From the NCBI GenBank assembly GCA_030152425.1, contig JASLJP010000193.1, positions 1 to 6,548 of the forward strand: a DNA stretch of 6,548 nucleotides, written 5' to 3'. The notes under the pieces were generated by a model. It made no database searches. It was not told where the DNA came from and saw only the letters and a program-made list of their open reading frames with translations. Source of the DNA: Aquirhabdus sp. (GTDB taxonomy: Bacteria > Pseudomonadota > Gammaproteobacteria > Pseudomonadales > Moraxellaceae). Positions 4,934 to 6,548 of this stretch are shown here, piece by piece (position 1 is the stretch's first letter; every line of letters begins with the position of its first letter). The position numbers were made by a program, and so were the translations under genes.

Positions 4934-6548
4934 ATGCATATTTCTCGTACCTTTATCCCGAATATTCTGTCATTGTCCGTACTGGCTGCACTGCAAAGCG
5001 CGCATGCTGCTACGCCAGCAGATTCAGAAATCACCCTGCCGGTCACCGTCGTGACGGCAAGCCGCAATGTCGACGCGATCAACATCGTCCCAGCCAGCAT
5101 CGGTGTGATTGGCAAATCCCAGATTCAACAGACACCCACTAACGAGTTGCCCAACGTATTGCGTAGCGACGCAGCGCTCAACGTAGTCAGCACGGGTGGC
5201 TATGGTCAACAAACCTCGATTTTTACCCGAGGTACAAACAGCACCCAGACCCTCGTGCTATTGGACGGTGTCCGTCTGAATAACACCACCTCCTCTGCCG
5301 CCAGCATCAACTTTGTAGACCTGACGGACATCGGTCAGATCGAAGTGCTCAAAGGCCCTGCATCGGTACAGTATGGCTCGGATGCTATCGGTGGCGTGAT
5401 CCAACTGCTGTCGACCAAACCAACCAAACAAAAACTCTTTACCACACTCGAAGGCGGTGAGAACGGCCTGTATAAAGCCATTCTGGGCGCCGATCTCGTA
5501 CAAAACGATCTGTACCTGCAGGTTCGTGGTCAAAAGCTGGCCACCGATGGCACGCCAGTGACCACAACCGCGAAACAAGACGCAGGTTATGACCAAAAAG
5601 GCTATGGCATCAAAGCCGGCATCGACAATGCCGACTATGCCGTAAGCGTGGAAGCTCGTGGTAACCAAGGCAAATCAGAATATGTCGGTTTCGACTACGC
5701 CTCGCCACAGTCTGCTGACTTTAATAACCGTTTGCTGAGCCTCAAAAGCCGCGTGTCTCTGTCGCAGAATCTAGACATCAACCTGCGCCTGTCGCAATTT
5801 ATGGATGAACTGGATCAAAACGACAGCACGGACTATGTCCACAGTGACAATCGTGAAGCGGACCTGAATATTCGTTTGGCCGTCACCCCACACCAGACGC
5901 TGCTGTACGGTGTCACCCTGAGTAAGGCCGGTGCAGAGGCGCTCAGCACCAGCTACTTAGGCACCCAGACCAAGTTTGATCACAGCATCCGCTCTAATGG
6001 CTACTACCTACAGCATCAATACCAACAAGGGATCTTTAGCACCCAAGCTGGTGTACGCGTCGAAGACAATCAAGATTTCGGCACGCATACAACGGGTCAG
6101 CTTGCCGGTCGCGTGCAGGTTTTGCCGCAGACCAGCCTGTTTGCCAATATCGGATCGGCATTTCGCTCGCCCAACGCGTTTGAGCGTTTTAGCCGCACCA
6201 CCGACACTACCCTCAGCAATGATCAGTTGAAGCCTGAAACCAGCTTGTCGTTTGAAATTGGCGTCAATCAAAACATCACTCAGGGTCTGGATGCCAATCT
6301 ATCGGTCTATCGCACGACGACCAAAAACCTGATCGCAGGTGTATTCGACAGCACCACCTTTTTGTCGCAGTATCAAAACATCGACAAAGCCAAACTGACC
6401 GGTGCCGAAGCGGGTCTGAAATTCAAGACTGACAATGGCTGGTTTATCAGCGGCAACTATGCCTATGTACAGCCACTGGAAGAAGGTCAAAACGGCGCAA
6501 AAGACAGCGAACTGCTGCGTCGCCCACGTCAAACACTGACCGGTGCAG
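4934..6548 (+). CDS. btuB: BtuB-like TonB-dependent outer-membrane receptor, probable vitamin B12 importer (N-terminal 538 residues; runs off the right edge)
   Basis: The frame from ATG 4934 is open to the end of the window, giving 538 residues of a protein expected to be about 610-620 long. Residues 1-25 form a Sec signal peptide with a hydrophobic core (ILSLSVLAAL) and probable cleavage after AHA. A TonB-box-like segment ITLPVTVVTA (33-42) follows, then a plug domain (about 47-160) with FTRGTNSTQTLVLLDGVRLN (97-116) and LKGPASVQYGSDAIGGVI (139-156). Beta-barrel strands follow, with the family motif LKPETSLSFEIG (432-443), and RRPRQTL (529-535) near the break. The RGTNS and LLDGVRLN pattern resembles BtuB more than siderophore receptors. 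A Shine-Dalgarno AGGAG sits 6 bases before the start. The B12 riboswitch in the leader strongly supports cobalamin as the substrate, so BtuB is favoured over another TonB receptor. Confidence 0.92.
   Translation, partial: MHISRTFIPNILSLSVLAALQSAHAATPADSEITLPVTVVTASRNVDAINIVPASIGVIGKSQIQQTPTNELPNVLRSDAALNVVSTGGYGQQTSIFTRGTNSTQTLVLLDGVRLNNTTSSAASINFVDLTDIGQIEVLKGPASVQYGSDAIGGVIQLLSTKPTKQKLFTTLEGGENGLYKAILGADLVQNDLYLQVRGQKLATDGTPVTTTAKQDAGYDQKGYGIKAGIDNADYAVSVEARGNQGKSEYVGFDYASPQSADFNNRLLSLKSRVSLSQNLDINLRLSQFMDELDQNDSTDYVHSDNREADLNIRLAVTPHQTLLYGVTLSKAGAEALSTSYLGTQTKFDHSIRSNGYYLQHQYQQGIFSTQAGVRVEDNQDFGTHTTGQLAGRVQVLPQTSLFANIGSAFRSPNAFERFSRTTDTTLSNDQLKPETSLSFEIGVNQNITQGLDANLSVYRTTTKNLIAGVFDSTTFLSQYQNIDKAKLTGAEAGLKFKTDNGWFISGNYAYVQPLEEGQNGAKDSELLRRPRQTLTGA

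Noticed and set aside
5258..5668. Minus-strand open frame of 136 codons inside btuB
   Set aside because: The plus strand encodes a continuous TonB receptor with plug and barrel motifs, so this is a shadow frame.

Overview
The window looks like a chromosomal housekeeping segment of a gammaproteobacterium at roughly 50-55% GC. The gene order trpF-trpB-trpA-accD-folC, together with the style of the AccD and TrpB proteins, recalls Moraxellaceae (relatives of Acinetobacter, Alkanindiges and Perlucidibaca). This order is also found in betaproteobacteria, so the family placement is an inference and the species cannot be named. I saw no mobile element, CRISPR array, tRNA or rRNA, and no sign of recent transfer.

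Minus strand, read from right to left: trpF (4552-3872), trpB (3741-2488), trpA (2414-1611), accD (1614-742) and folC (720 to beyond base 1, 240 codons seen). These encode the isomerase step and both tryptophan synthase subunits of tryptophan biosynthesis, then the beta subunit of acetyl-CoA carboxylase carboxyltransferase, then folylpolyglutamate/dihydrofolate synthase. Spacing tightens downstream: 130 bp (trpF-trpB), 73 bp (trpB-trpA), a 4-base ATGA overlap (trpA-accD) and 21 bp (accD-folC). This fits one transcription unit. The two wider gaps each contain inverted repeats that no gene explains.

The only gene-free stretch over 300 bp is the divergent region 4553-4933. Next to trpF it carries a probable sigma70-type promoter with an inverted repeat lying across it. 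Towards the right it carries a second promoter, a clear cobalamin (B12) riboswitch, a hairpin whose loop can pair with the aptamer, and a Shine-Dalgarno sequence. These lead into a plus-strand TonB-dependent receptor of the BtuB type (4934 to beyond the right edge), the outer-membrane importer expected behind such a riboswitch. B12 should repress synthesis of its own importer, most likely by masking the ribosome-binding site.

The protein-coding content is ordinary. The points worth a second look are RNA or DNA structures in the gaps: the trpF-trpB element, the trpB-trpA hairpin, the palindrome over the trpF promoter and the compact form of the riboswitch.
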